Source: Polaromonas sp. UBA5171
GTDB lineage: Bacteria; Pseudomonadota; Gammaproteobacteria; Burkholderiales; Burkholderiaceae_C
Assembly: GCA_002413395.1 (NCBI GenBank)
Contig: DHWX01000037.1
Coordinates: forward strand, 2,438-16,281
Direction: 5' to 3'
Length of the DNA: 13,844 bases
The translations under genes were made by a program, and so were the position numbers. The notes below the pieces were generated by a model, which was not told the DNA's origin, made no database searches, and was given only the letters and a program-made list of their open reading frames with translations. Below are positions 7,328-13,844 of the stretch, piece after piece (position 1 is the stretch's first letter; each line of letters starts with the position of its first letter).

Positions 7328-7519
7328 AGCGATCAAGGGCCACGGCGCGCATATGCAGCACGCCCGTTGACCGGCTTTACCATTGGTTTACTGAACTCTG
7401 CGCACTCAAACGACTCTGAATTATTAAAATTGAACTTGTTCCCTCTGCCCGCATGTACGGATCATCGGGCGCGCCAAAACGGTTCAGTTTCAGTCCGTTT
7501 CTGAAAAAGGAATTGCATC
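7328..7519 (+). other. 192-nt spacer before the glycine-zipper gene
   Basis: This spacer contains an AT-rich patch with a -10-like TAAAAT (7425-7430), but no fitting -35. A TTGAAC hexamer (7430-7435) could serve as a -35 with a weak extended -10 (TGTAC, 7455-7459). Neither is convincing. A hairpin with two TTCAGT copies in its loop and a good AAGGA ribosome binding site lie at the right end. I see no terminator for the ArsC-like gene. Confidence 0.4.
7477..7500 (+). promoter_or_regulatory. 5' leader hairpin just before the ribosome binding site
   Basis: AAACGG (7477-7482) and CCGTTT (7495-7500) form a 6-bp stem enclosing a 12-nt loop made exactly of two TTCAGT copies (7483-7488, 7489-7494). 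It ends 6 nt before the AAGGA ribosome binding site (7507-7511) of the glycine-zipper gene. It could affect translation or mRNA stability, or be a DNA operator. The stem is short, so chance is possible. Confidence 0.35.
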
Positions 7520-8251
7520 ATGAAAAAAGTACTTGCCATTTCCGCTGCTGCCGTCGCGGCAGTTCTAGGCTACGCGCCCGCATTCGCCACGGACATTCTG
7601 GCGCGGGTCATTTCCAGCACGCCGGTGGTGCAACAGGTGGCGGTGCCCAGGCAGGTGTGCAACACCCAGGCCGTCATCACCCAGGCCCCCAAATCGGGCG
7701 CGGGCGCACTAATGGGTGCCCTGGCGGGCGGCGCGGCGGGTAACGCCATCGGCAACGGCGGCGGCCGGGCCGTGGCTACCATGATTGGCTTGGTGGGCGG
7801 CGCCATGATCGGCGACAGCATCGAGGGACCCAACAACCAGGTCCAGAACGTGCAGCAATGCGCCACGCAGACTTCTTATGAAAACCGCACAAGCTACTAC
7901 AACGTGGTGTACGAATACCAGGGCACCCAATCCAGCGTGCAGATGAGCAGCGACCCAGGCCCCTATGTGCGGCTGCAGGTCACTCCCGTTGGCGCGATCA
8001 CGCCCGCACCTGAAGCGGCCGCGCCAGACCAGCCCCAAGCCTACATCCAGCCGGCACTCGTCGCGCCGCCGGTCTATGTGCAGCAACCCATGATGGCGGC
8101 TCCCGTGGCGTACCCGGGCTATTACCCTCAGCCCTACTACGCGCCTTCTTACTACGCGCCGTTTTACTCGCCGATTGGGCTCTCGCTGAACTTCGGCTAT
8201 AGCGGGGATTTCGGCGGCCATCGGGGTTTCGGCGGCCATTCCAGGCATTGA
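7520..8251 (+). CDS. Secreted glycine-zipper protein with Tyr/Pro and Gly/His tail
   Basis: I do not recognise a named gene. The 243-residue product has a clear signal peptide (1-23, MKKVLAIS...APAFA, likely cleaved before Thr24). A glycine-zipper segment follows (about 59-102) with GALMGALAGGAAGNAIG and GLVGGAMIGDSIEG, as in the 17-kDa surface antigen/2TM glycine-zipper families. Such segments insert into or associate with membranes. Cys47 and Cys114 flank the zipper and could form a disulfide in the periplasm. There is no lipobox, so it is not an obvious lipoprotein. The second half is low complexity: Pro/Ala/Gln-rich (160-195), then Tyr/Pro-rich (198-218, repeated YYAP), ending with two FGGH units (231-234, 237-240) and further His. 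A strong ribosome binding site (AAGGA, 7507-7511) precedes the ATG. An outer-membrane or envelope location is inferred. Confidence 0.75.
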   Translation: MKKVLAISAAAVAAVLGYAPAFATDILARVISSTPVVQQVAVPRQVCNTQAVITQAPKSGAGALMGALAGGAAGNAIGNGGGRAVATMIGLVGGAMIGDSIEGPNNQVQNVQQCATQTSYENRTSYYNVVYEYQGTQSSVQMSSDPGPYVRLQVTPVGAITPAPEAAAPDQPQAYIQPALVAPPVYVQQPMMAAPVAYPGYYPQPYYAPSYYAPFYSPIGLSLNFGYSGDFGGHRGFGGHSRH

Positions 8252-8265
8252 GCTTTTCCGGGCAC

Positions 8266-8316
8266 TGGCAGGCAGGCATATCGGAGCAAGAGGCCTGCCA
8301 CGGTGCGGCCGGCACC
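8266..8316. terminator. Two hairpins between convergent genes
   Basis: TGGCAGGC (8266-8273) pairs with GCCTGCCA (8293-8300) as an 8-bp stem with a 19-nt loop. A shifted GGCAGGC copy (8271-8277) offers an alternative 7-bp stem. Immediately after, GGTGC (8302-8306) pairs with GCACC (8312-8316) around a 5-nt loop. The position between the ends of two convergent genes suggests a shared bidirectional terminator. No T run follows on either strand, so intrinsic termination is not certain. Confidence 0.4.
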
Positions 8317-8320
8317 AGGA

Positions 8321-10123
8321 TCACGACAGCGGCGGGGTGGACGCCATGATTTCTTCGATGGTTGTCAGCCCCTCGGCCACTTTCAGGGCACCGCCCAGCC
8401 GCAGCGGGCGCATTCCTTCGGAAACAGCCTGGCGGCGCAGCACCTCCATATCGGGTTCCGTCGAGACCTTTTTCCTGAAGCTTTCGGTCACCGTCAGCAG
8501 TTCATACAAGCCCATCCGCCCCCGGAAACCGGTCATGCGGCAATCGACACAGCCCACCGGCTTGTAGGGTCTGTAGCCGCCGCTGATTTGCCAGGGTTTG
8601 ATGATCTCGGTGAGCGACTCGCGCGAAGCGTCCGTGTCCGGCACACGGCAGTTGCTGCACAGGGTGCGCACCAGCCGCTGCGCCAGCACCCCAAGCAACG
8701 TGGCATTGATCAGGTAGGACGGCACACCGAGTTCCATCAGCCGGGTGACGGCTGATGGCGCATCATTGGTGTGCAGTGTGCTGAAAACAAGGTGGCCCGT
8801 CAGGGCGGCCTGCACGGCCATTTCAGCGGTTTGCAGATCGCGGATCTCGCCCACCATGATGATGTCCGGGTCTTGCCGCATCAGCGCGCGCAGCCCCTCC
8901 GGAAAATCAAAATCCAGATGCGGCTGAACCTGTGTCTGGTTGAACGCGGGCTCGATCATCTCGATCGGATCTTCAATCGTGTTGACGTTAACTTCTTCGG
9001 TGGCAATGCGTTTGAGCGTGGAATACAGCGTGGTGGTCTTGCCCGAGCCGGTCGGGCCGGTCACCAGCACAATGCCGTGGGGCCGCTTGACCAGTTGCTC
9101 CCAGCGCTCGGCATCATGCTGGGAAAAACCCAGTGCATCGAGGTTCTTGACAGTGGTGTCGGGGTCAAAAATACGCATGACCATTTTTTCACCAAACGCG
9201 GTGGGCAGAGTGGACAGGCGCATTTCCACCTCGTCGCCGCGCGGATTGCGGGTCTTGATGCGGCCGTCCTGCGGGCGGCGCTTTTCCACCACATCCATGC
9301 GGCCCAGCAGCTTGATGCGCGCCGTCATGGCAACCAGCACGCCCGTCGGCATCTGGTACACCGGATGCAGAACGCCGTCAATACGAAAGCGGATCACACC
9401 CTGCTCGCGCCTGGGCTCCAGGTGGATATCGCTGGCGCGCTGGTCAAAGGCGTATTGCCAAAGCCAATCGACCACCTGCACGACGCCCTGATCGTTGGCG
9501 TCGAGCTGCTTGTTGCTCCGGTTCAGTTCCACCAATTGCTCGAAGCTGGCCGCGCCGGAACTGCCACCCGCCTTGAGCGCCGCCCGGATGGACTTGGCCA
9601 GCGAAAAGAACTCGGCCGTAAACTTGGTAATTTCCAGTGGATTGGCCACCACCAGGCGCACCTTGCGCCGGGACTGACGCTCGACTTCCGCCACCCAGTC
9701 GGTGACGAATGGCTCCGACGTGGCAATCACCACCTCATGCGGCATGACCTGGACCGGCAACACCTTGTGGCGCTCGGCATACCCCGCCGACATGGTGTCG
9801 GCCACCTTGCCCACATCGACCTTGAGTGGGTCAATCCGCAGGTAGTCCAGGCCCGCGCGCCCGGCCAGCCACTCGGAAATGGTTTCAATATCCAGCGGTT
9901 TGCCATCGGCCACACGCGTCATGCTGACACTGGCCAGGCGAACCAGCGGATGCTGGGCGCTTTGCACCTGCGCGCAGCGGGCAATGGTGCGCACCGCCTC
10001 GGCGCTGCTGATGATGCCGTCTTCGCTGAGCCATTCAACCAGCCTGCGCCAGTCCAGCGGACCGGCATGGACTTTTCCAGCCTGGGAGCCCTGTGGGGAT
10101 TGAGGGGGCTTGCCTTCGGTCAT
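8321..10123 (-). CDS. GspE/PilB-family secretion or type IV pilus ATPase
   Basis: This 600-residue AAA+-like ATPase is of the type that powers pilus or pseudopilus assembly from the cytoplasmic face of the inner membrane. The N-terminal part (about 25-175) resembles the GspE/MshE N-terminal domain. The C-terminal engine has SDIHLEP (231-237), RPQDGRIK (283-290), Walker A GPTGSGKTTT (356-365), the Asp-box NTIEDPIE (381-388), Walker B DPDIIMVGEIRD (418-429) and the His box LTGHLVFSTLHTND (441-454). Two CxxC pairs (Cys489/492, Cys525/528) form the zinc-binding element typical of GspE/PilB. I chose the ATG at 10123. A TTG start at 10183 would add 20 unusual residues and overlap the upstream gene. 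No pilC, pilD, gspF or pilin gene is nearby, so its machine cannot be named. It is the last gene of the tatD unit, 43 nt after the methyltransferase-like gene. Confidence 0.88.
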   Translation of the reverse strand: MTEGKPPQSPQGSQAGKVHAGPLDWRRLVEWLSEDGIISSAEAVRTIARCAQVQSAQHPLVRLASVSMTRVADGKPLDIETISEWLAGRAGLDYLRIDPLKVDVGKVADTMSAGYAERHKVLPVQVMPHEVVIATSEPFVTDWVAEVERQSRRKVRLVVANPLEITKFTAEFFSLAKSIRAALKAGGSSGAASFEQLVELNRSNKQLDANDQGVVQVVDWLWQYAFDQRASDIHLEPRREQGVIRFRIDGVLHPVYQMPTGVLVAMTARIKLLGRMDVVEKRRPQDGRIKTRNPRGDEVEMRLSTLPTAFGEKMVMRIFDPDTTVKNLDALGFSQHDAERWEQLVKRPHGIVLVTGPTGSGKTTTLYSTLKRIATEEVNVNTIEDPIEMIEPAFNQTQVQPHLDFDFPEGLRALMRQDPDIIMVGEIRDLQTAEMAVQAALTGHLVFSTLHTNDAPSAVTRLMELGVPSYLINATLLGVLAQRLVRTLCSNCRVPDTDASRESLTEIIKPWQISGGYRPYKPVGCVDCRMTGFRGRMGLYELLTVTESFRKKVSTEPDMEVLRRQAVSEGMRPLRLGGALKVAEGLTTIEEIMASTPPLS

Positions 10124-10166
10124 GAATAGCACTGTACCGCAACAGCCGCCCGAAGAATCCTCGCTG

Positions 10167-10934
10167 TCAGGCCACTGGCGCAAAAAGCCGCAGCCACTTT
10201 TTCGCCGGCAGGTCCCAGCGCGACTGGATCACGTCAGCGCGCAACAGTAGCTCGGCCCGCTGCGGTCGCGTGGGCTCGCGCTGCGCCAGCACCACGGTGT
10301 TGCCCTCGCGCGTGGGCCGGAAAGCCCACACCGATTCCGGGCCAAAGGCCTCGGCGATCCGGGTCAGCGACTGGACATAGCTGGAATCGCGGCCAAAGAG
10401 GTTGACCGTCATCACGCCATCTTCCGTGAGCAGGCCGCGGCAGTGGTCATAAAAATTAGCATCGTCCAGCACCGGCGCAGCGGCTTCGTGGTCATACAGG
10501 TCAACGTGTAACAGATCCGCCGTCCCCTGATGCGCCATTTTTTGGATCTCCGGACCGGCATCGGCCTCAATGACCTGCAGCCTGAGGTCGTCCTGCGGCA
10601 ACTTGAACCATACCCGGCAGGCCGTGACCACCTGCGGGTTGATCTCGATCGCAGTGGTTTTCATGCGCAGTTTCTTGTAGCAGAACTTGGTTAAAGCCGC
10701 CGCGCCCAGGCCGAGCTGCATGGCATGCTTCTTCGCCACTTCCGAGGCCTCCATGAACAGCAGTCCGGCCATCATGCGCTGCACATACTCCAGCTCGATG
10801 TCGTAGGGCGCATCGCGCAGCATGGAGCCCTGAACCCACTCGGTGCCCAGGTGCAGAAAGCGCACCTCGCCGTAGTCTGAAAAATTGACCTCAGGCAGAT
10901 CAGCAGCAGCTTTTACGGTAACTTTTTTCGACAT
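10167..10934 (-). CDS. Spermidine-synthase-like Rossmann-fold protein
   Basis: This 255-residue protein has the class I methyltransferase fold of the spermidine synthase family, but it is probably not a classical SpeE. Motif I reads QLGLGAAALTKF (73-84), in place of the GGGDG loop of true spermidine synthases. Next come AIEINPQVV (95-103), where Glu97 would contact the cofactor ribose, EADAGPEI (123-130), VDLYDHEAA (144-152) at the position of the catalytic acidic loop, and MTVNLFGR (175-182). The cofactor could be S-adenosylmethionine or its decarboxylated form, and the acceptor is unknown. The ATG directly follows the stop codon of the upstream DNA glycosylase gene (TGAATG, no spacer), pointing to coupled translation. 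The ATPase gene follows after 43 nt. Function beyond the fold is not established. Confidence 0.75.
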   Translation of the reverse strand: MSKKVTVKAAADLPEVNFSDYGEVRFLHLGTEWVQGSMLRDAPYDIELEYVQRMMAGLLFMEASEVAKKHAMQLGLGAAALTKFCYKKLRMKTTAIEINPQVVTACRVWFKLPQDDLRLQVIEADAGPEIQKMAHQGTADLLHVDLYDHEAAAPVLDDANFYDHCRGLLTEDGVMTVNLFGRDSSYVQSLTRIAEAFGPESVWAFRPTREGNTVVLAQREPTRPQRAELLLRADVIQSRWDLPAKKWLRLFAPVA

Positions 10935-11435
10935 TCAATCAACCAACCTGTGTTTCTTAAAAACTTCGCGCCAGGCAGCGAGTTTGCGCTCAAAACTCCA
11001 TGCTGCATTCGCCGCGCTGGTGGATGGCAGTCTGTAAACCGGTAAACCCGTCAGCTTGGTGTGTTTTGAATGCTTGAAGCTCTCGCCACCGTTGTGGGCA
11101 ATCACCTCCAATCCAGGGCAGAGCCGCTGCAGCGCTGCAAAATCGTTCACGATCGGGTTGCGAATGGCGCTGTCCAGACTGCCTTCCCGCTCACAAGCCG
11201 CATACACGTCCCACAGGCCCAAGCCTTTGGAGAGCAGCCAGTCACTACGAATTTGATAGTTACCCACATCTTTTTTTGTTGAGCTGGATAGCCAAACAGC
11301 TTGCAAGATTTTCCAGAAATGGTTTTGTGGGTGACCATAGTACTGCCGCGCTGCCAGCGAGGCCACACTCGGAAAACTGCCCAGAATCAGCAAACGCGTG
11401 CGGCTGGAGACGAGCGGCGGCAAGCCGGTCAGCAT
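10935..11435 (-). CDS. Family 6-like DNA glycosylase (hypoxanthine/deoxyinosine type)
   Basis: This 166-residue member of the uracil-DNA glycosylase superfamily most resembles the family 6 hypoxanthine-DNA glycosylases, which remove deaminated adenine from DNA. The N-terminal motif spans residues 18-41: it starts LGSFPS, runs through SLAARQYYGHP and ends QNHFW. Asn38 in this motif is the likely catalytic residue, by analogy with the archaeal family 6 enzyme. Motif 2 reads LPSTSAANA (136-144). There is no active-site Asp or His of family 1 (Ung) and no FeS-ligating Cys set of families 4/5. It overlaps the end of the tatD-family gene by 7 nt and abuts the spermidine-synthase-like gene, so it lies inside a coupled operon. 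Some bacterial relatives carry only a generic glycosylase annotation, and uracil or xanthine activity cannot be excluded. Confidence 0.82.
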   Translation of the reverse strand: MLTGLPPLVSSRTRLLILGSFPSVASLAARQYYGHPQNHFWKILQAVWLSSSTKKDVGNYQIRSDWLLSKGLGLWDVYAACEREGSLDSAIRNPIVNDFAALQRLCPGLEVIAHNGGESFKHSKHTKLTGLPVYRLPSTSAANAAWSFERKLAAWREVFKKHRLVD

Positions 11436-12286
11436 GCGATCAAGCCCTTCACCTTGGGCAAGGCCTGTAGCGCGTTAGCGGTGGTTACCAGCGCCAGTGC
11501 CTCGAACGATATCCCACGCAGGCTGGCCAGCTGCTGCGCAATGCGCGGCAGCTGGCCTGGCTCATTGCGACCCTGCGGCTGGCCTGCCGCACGCTGCGCC
11601 ACCGTGGTGTAAAGCCACTGCGGCGCCATGTCGGGCGAATCGGTTTCCAGCACCAGCGCCTCCAGCGGCAGCTCAGCGGCCAGTCGCCGAAGTTGCCGGG
11701 CCGGCTCAAACGTCAGCGCACCGCCAAAACCCAGCTTGAAGCCCAGCTTGATGAATTCCATGGCCTGCTGCGCGCTGCCGTTGAAGGCGTGGGCAATGCC
11801 ACTCCAGCCCCCCATGGGTGCAAGTTCGCGCAAGTGTTTGAGCAGTTTGTCGGCCGAGCGCCGCACATGCAGAATCACCGGCAAGCCGTGCTTGCGTGCC
11901 AGTTTGAGCTGCTCGCGGTAGAAATGCTCCTGCCGCTCCCGCATCGGGCTTTCGGTCAGCACCGGTACAAAATAATCCAGCCCGATTTCACCCACGGCCA
12001 CCAGGCGCGGATCTGCCTTTCGGCGCGTGAGTTCCTCATCCAGCGTCTGCAGATCGGTTTCTTTTGCTGCAGGAACACAAAGCGGATGAATGCCCAGCCC
12101 ATAGCTGAAGGAAAACTCATGCGCCAGCAGGCGCACCGCCTCAAAGTTGGCCACGCGCACAGCGGGCAGCACGCAATGCGCCACACCGCTGGCCGCAGCC
12201 CGTGCGCGCACTGCGGCCACGTCGGCGGAGAACTCGTTGGCGTCGAGGTGACAGTGCGTGTCAATCCAGAAAGTCATGGAAACCAT
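11429..12286 (-). CDS. TatD-family metal-dependent hydrolase/DNase
   Basis: This 285-residue TIM-barrel hydrolase belongs to the TatD family. Studied members are metal-dependent DNases, including 3'-5' exonucleases linked to DNA repair. Metal-binding and family motifs are DTHCHLD (9-15, His11 and His13), YGLGIHP (62-68), VGEIGLDY (98-105, Glu100), VILHVRRS (137-144, His140), GIAHAFNG (163-170, His166) and LETDSP (213-218, Asp216). The full metal ligand set is therefore present. The canonical H-C/N-FSG near the fourth motif is HAFNG here. I chose the ATG at 12286, which is preceded by a GGCAGG ribosome binding site; an ATG at 12277 (MTFWIDTHCHL) is the close alternative. A longer reading frame to 12565 would overlap the divergent protease gene and was rejected. 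It is the first gene of the four-gene unit. Which paralogue (TatD, YcfH, YjjV) it matches is not decided. Confidence 0.87.
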   Translation of the reverse strand: MVSMTFWIDTHCHLDANEFSADVAAVRARAAASGVAHCVLPAVRVANFEAVRLLAHEFSFSYGLGIHPLCVPAAKETDLQTLDEELTRRKADPRLVAVGEIGLDYFVPVLTESPMRERQEHFYREQLKLARKHGLPVILHVRRSADKLLKHLRELAPMGGWSGIAHAFNGSAQQAMEFIKLGFKLGFGGALTFEPARQLRRLAAELPLEALVLETDSPDMAPQWLYTTVAQRAAGQPQGRNEPGQLPRIAQQLASLRGISFEALALVTTANALQALPKVKGLIAC

Positions 12287-12290
12287 GATA

Positions 12291-12312
12291 CCTGCCGGGT
12301 TTGCAGGCCCGG
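12291..12312 (-). promoter_or_regulatory. Alternative hairpins over the tatD-family ribosome binding site
   Basis: CCTGC (12291-12295) pairs with GCAGG (12303-12307), and the overlapping CCGGG (12295-12299) pairs with CCCGG (12308-12312). In the minus-strand mRNA the first stem covers the GGCAGG ribosome binding site 4-5 nt before the ATG at 12286, while the second leaves part of it free. This could tune translation, but the stems are only 5 bp. Confidence 0.3.
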
Positions 12313-12382
12313 AGCAGACCGCTGGAAAACCGCAAAAAACCATTCTGCGCCACCATTCCTGCGATGATGCGGTAATAGCGTG

Positions 12383-12417
12383 CAGGGATGACTGAATCGT
12401 GATACGGTGCATCCCTG
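12383..12417. promoter_or_regulatory. 8+8 bp dyad in divergent promoter region
   Basis: CAGGGATG (12383-12390) and CATCCCTG (12410-12417) are perfect inverted repeats separated by 19 nt, with half-site centres 27 bp apart. The dyad ends 37 nt before the protease ATG. It could be a regulator-binding site acting on one or both divergent units, or an mRNA hairpin in the protease leader. No T run follows, so it is not a typical terminator. Confidence 0.4.
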
Positions 12418-12454
12418 ACCTACCGGTTTTGATATTTGCCTCACAGGTGAACGG

Positions 12455-13375
12455 ATGCGAAGGCCTGCTCTTTACAGTAGCTCCAGCCGCGCCAGACACG
12501 GCCTCAGTGGCAGTGGTTCGGACGCATCCGATGCTGAAGCCACAGCGCCACAGTCGGCTCCCCATGAGCGCCGTCTGATCGAACGTTTCTCCAGCCAGCC
12601 GCTGTACCTGCTTTGGTCAGTGATCGGCTTGCTGGCTTTGTTGCTGACGATAAGCATCTCTCTGACGCTGCGGCCAGCGGCCCGACTGCTGACCCAGGGT
12701 GACATCAACGCAGCAGTCTTGCAGACGCTCGAAACAACCACCCTGCCATCCCCCGCCTTGAAAGCCTACAAAGCCATCATCCCGTCGGTGGTGCGCGTGG
12801 TGGGCCAAGGCAAGGACAGGAATGGCAAGCCCAATCCCGAGCGAAGCGTGGGAACCGGCGTGGTCATCGTGGACAAGGGCGTCATCCTGACCAACCTGCA
12901 TGTCGTGCAGGACACTGAAACCATCAGGGTCACGTTTGTCGACGGTCTGGAATCCACTGCAACGATCATTGGCGTGCAGCCGGAAAACGATCTGGCGGTA
13001 TTGCAGGCACACACCATTCCGGACGACCTGGCGGCGGCTACCATGCGTTCCACCGCCGACCTGGCGCCAGGCGACCAGGTGCTGGTGGTGGGCTACCCAT
13101 TTGGCATCGGCCCCTCGGCCTCCAGCGGTGTCATCTCGGGACTCCAGCGCAGTTTCCGCTCTCTCGACGACAAACAGATGATGACCAACCTAATCCAGTT
13201 TGACGCCGCCGCCAACCCCGGCAATTCGGGCGGACCGCTGGTCACCATGGACGGCGAGGTAATTGGCATCGTGACCGCCATTTTGAATCCCAACCAGCAG
13301 CGCACCTTCATCGGCATTGGTTTTGCCGTGCCGATTGAAAACGCCGCCTCGGCGGTCGGCATGCCGCCCTTCTGA
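12455..13375 (+). CDS. Membrane-anchored S1C (HtrA-like) serine protease without PDZ domain
   Basis: This 306-residue trypsin-fold protease is probably anchored in the inner membrane with its catalytic domain in the periplasm. An N-terminal region rich in Ser, Arg and Ala (1-48) precedes one membrane segment (about 50-71, LYLLWSVIGLLALLLTISIS). The protease domain (about 105-300) has the complete triad: His149 in ILTNLHVV, Asp179 in ENDLAVL and Ser258 in NPGNSGGPL. The wording VGTGVVI, VVGYPFGIG and GIGFAVPI is that of the DegP/DegS/HtrA family. The protein ends at Phe306 just after the protease domain, so there is no PDZ domain, unlike DegS (one) or DegP (two). AGGTGA (12445-12450) is a good ribosome binding site for the ATG at 12455. 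A MoxR ATPase gene starts 9 nt after its stop, suggesting one operon. Confidence 0.88.
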   Translation: MRRPALYSSSSRARHGLSGSGSDASDAEATAPQSAPHERRLIERFSSQPLYLLWSVIGLLALLLTISISLTLRPAARLLTQGDINAAVLQTLETTTLPSPALKAYKAIIPSVVRVVGQGKDRNGKPNPERSVGTGVVIVDKGVILTNLHVVQDTETIRVTFVDGLESTATIIGVQPENDLAVLQAHTIPDDLAAATMRSTADLAPGDQVLVVGYPFGIGPSASSGVISGLQRSFRSLDDKQMMTNLIQFDAAANPGNSGGPLVTMDGEVIGIVTAILNPNQQRTFIGIGFAVPIENAASAVGMPPF

Positions 13376-13384
13376 AAGACCTGC

Positions 13385-13844
<460 letters not shown>

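Larger units (their letters stand above)
12287..12454. other. Divergent spacer between the tatD-family and protease genes
   Basis: These 168 nt must hold the promoters of the four-gene minus-strand unit and of the protease-moxR unit. I could not place convincing -35/-10 elements. Two structures stand out and are listed separately: a small hairpin over the tatD-family ribosome binding site and an 8+8 bp dyad closer to the protease gene. No small gene is supported. Confidence 0.4.

Noticed and set aside
6959..7336. Minus-strand frame of 125 codons opposite the ArsC-like gene.
   Set aside because: The plus strand encodes a clear YffB-type protein with family N-terminus; the antisense product has no family features.
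8771..10129. Long plus-strand open frame (452 codons) opposite the GspE/PilB-like gene.
   Set aside because: Its product is rich in His, Gln, Arg and Gly with no motif, as expected of the antisense of a GC-rich gene. The opposite strand has every ATPase motif.
10124..10183. TTG start extending the GspE/PilB-like protein.
   Set aside because: A rare start codon and an overlap with the upstream gene; the ATG at 10123 is simpler, although no strong ribosome binding site decides it.
11693..12367. Plus-strand frame of 224 codons opposite the TatD-family gene.
   Set aside because: It has no recognisable motif, and the minus strand carries all TatD metal ligands.
12287..12565. N-terminal extension of the TatD-family gene by 93 codons.
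   Set aside because: It crosses the divergent spacer and the protease start and looks like translated non-coding sequence; the family starts near the WIDTHCHLD motif.

Overview
This window looks like a stretch of chromosome from a betaproteobacterium. It is most likely from the Burkholderiales, and a Comamonadaceae-type organism (Polaromonas/Rhodoferax-like) would fit. That placement rests on the folC-SPOR-cvpA-purF-metZ gene string typical of the group, on the GC-rich codon usage and on the protein styles. It is an inference, not a database result. The window is almost entirely coding. I see no tRNA, rRNA, insertion sequence, phage gene, CRISPR array or plasmid gene.

Region 1 (1-6732, all minus strand) reads right to left: pip (proline iminopeptidase), folC (folylpolyglutamate/dihydrofolate synthase), a DedD-like SPOR protein, cvpA, purF, metZ and the start of gltX, which is cut by the left edge. 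folC to gltX looks like one transcription unit: gaps are 96 nt or less and metZ and gltX overlap in an ATGA. It joins folate, purine and methionine synthesis to a tRNA synthetase, a cell-division/peptidoglycan SPOR protein and a CvpA membrane protein. accD, often found directly before folC in this group, is not there; pip occupies the upstream side.

Region 2 (6733-8320) has a 250-nt divergent spacer, then two plus-strand genes: a YffB-type ArsC/Spx-fold small protein and a secreted glycine-zipper protein with a Tyr/Pro-rich and Gly/His-rich tail. The latter converges on the next operon across a short spacer that holds two hairpins.

Region 3 (8321-12286, minus strand) is a compact four-gene unit, read right to left: a TatD-family metal-dependent hydrolase/DNase, a family 6-like (hypoxanthine) DNA glycosylase, a spermidine-synthase-like methyltransferase-fold protein and a GspE/PilB-type secretion or pilus ATPase. 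The first two genes overlap by 7 nt, the second and third touch as TGAATG, and the ATPase follows after 43 nt. The pairing of a deaminated-base glycosylase with a TatD nuclease is the most suggestive combination here and may be a small base-excision-repair module.

Region 4 (12287-13844, plus strand) is a 168-nt divergent spacer with an 8+8 bp dyad, then a membrane-anchored S1C (HtrA-like) serine protease with no PDZ domain, followed 9 nt later by a MoxR-type AAA+ ATPase that runs off the right edge.

Most of the window is housekeeping genome. I did not find clear evidence of a wholly new system. The findings list gives the combinations and non-coding structures that merit a second look.
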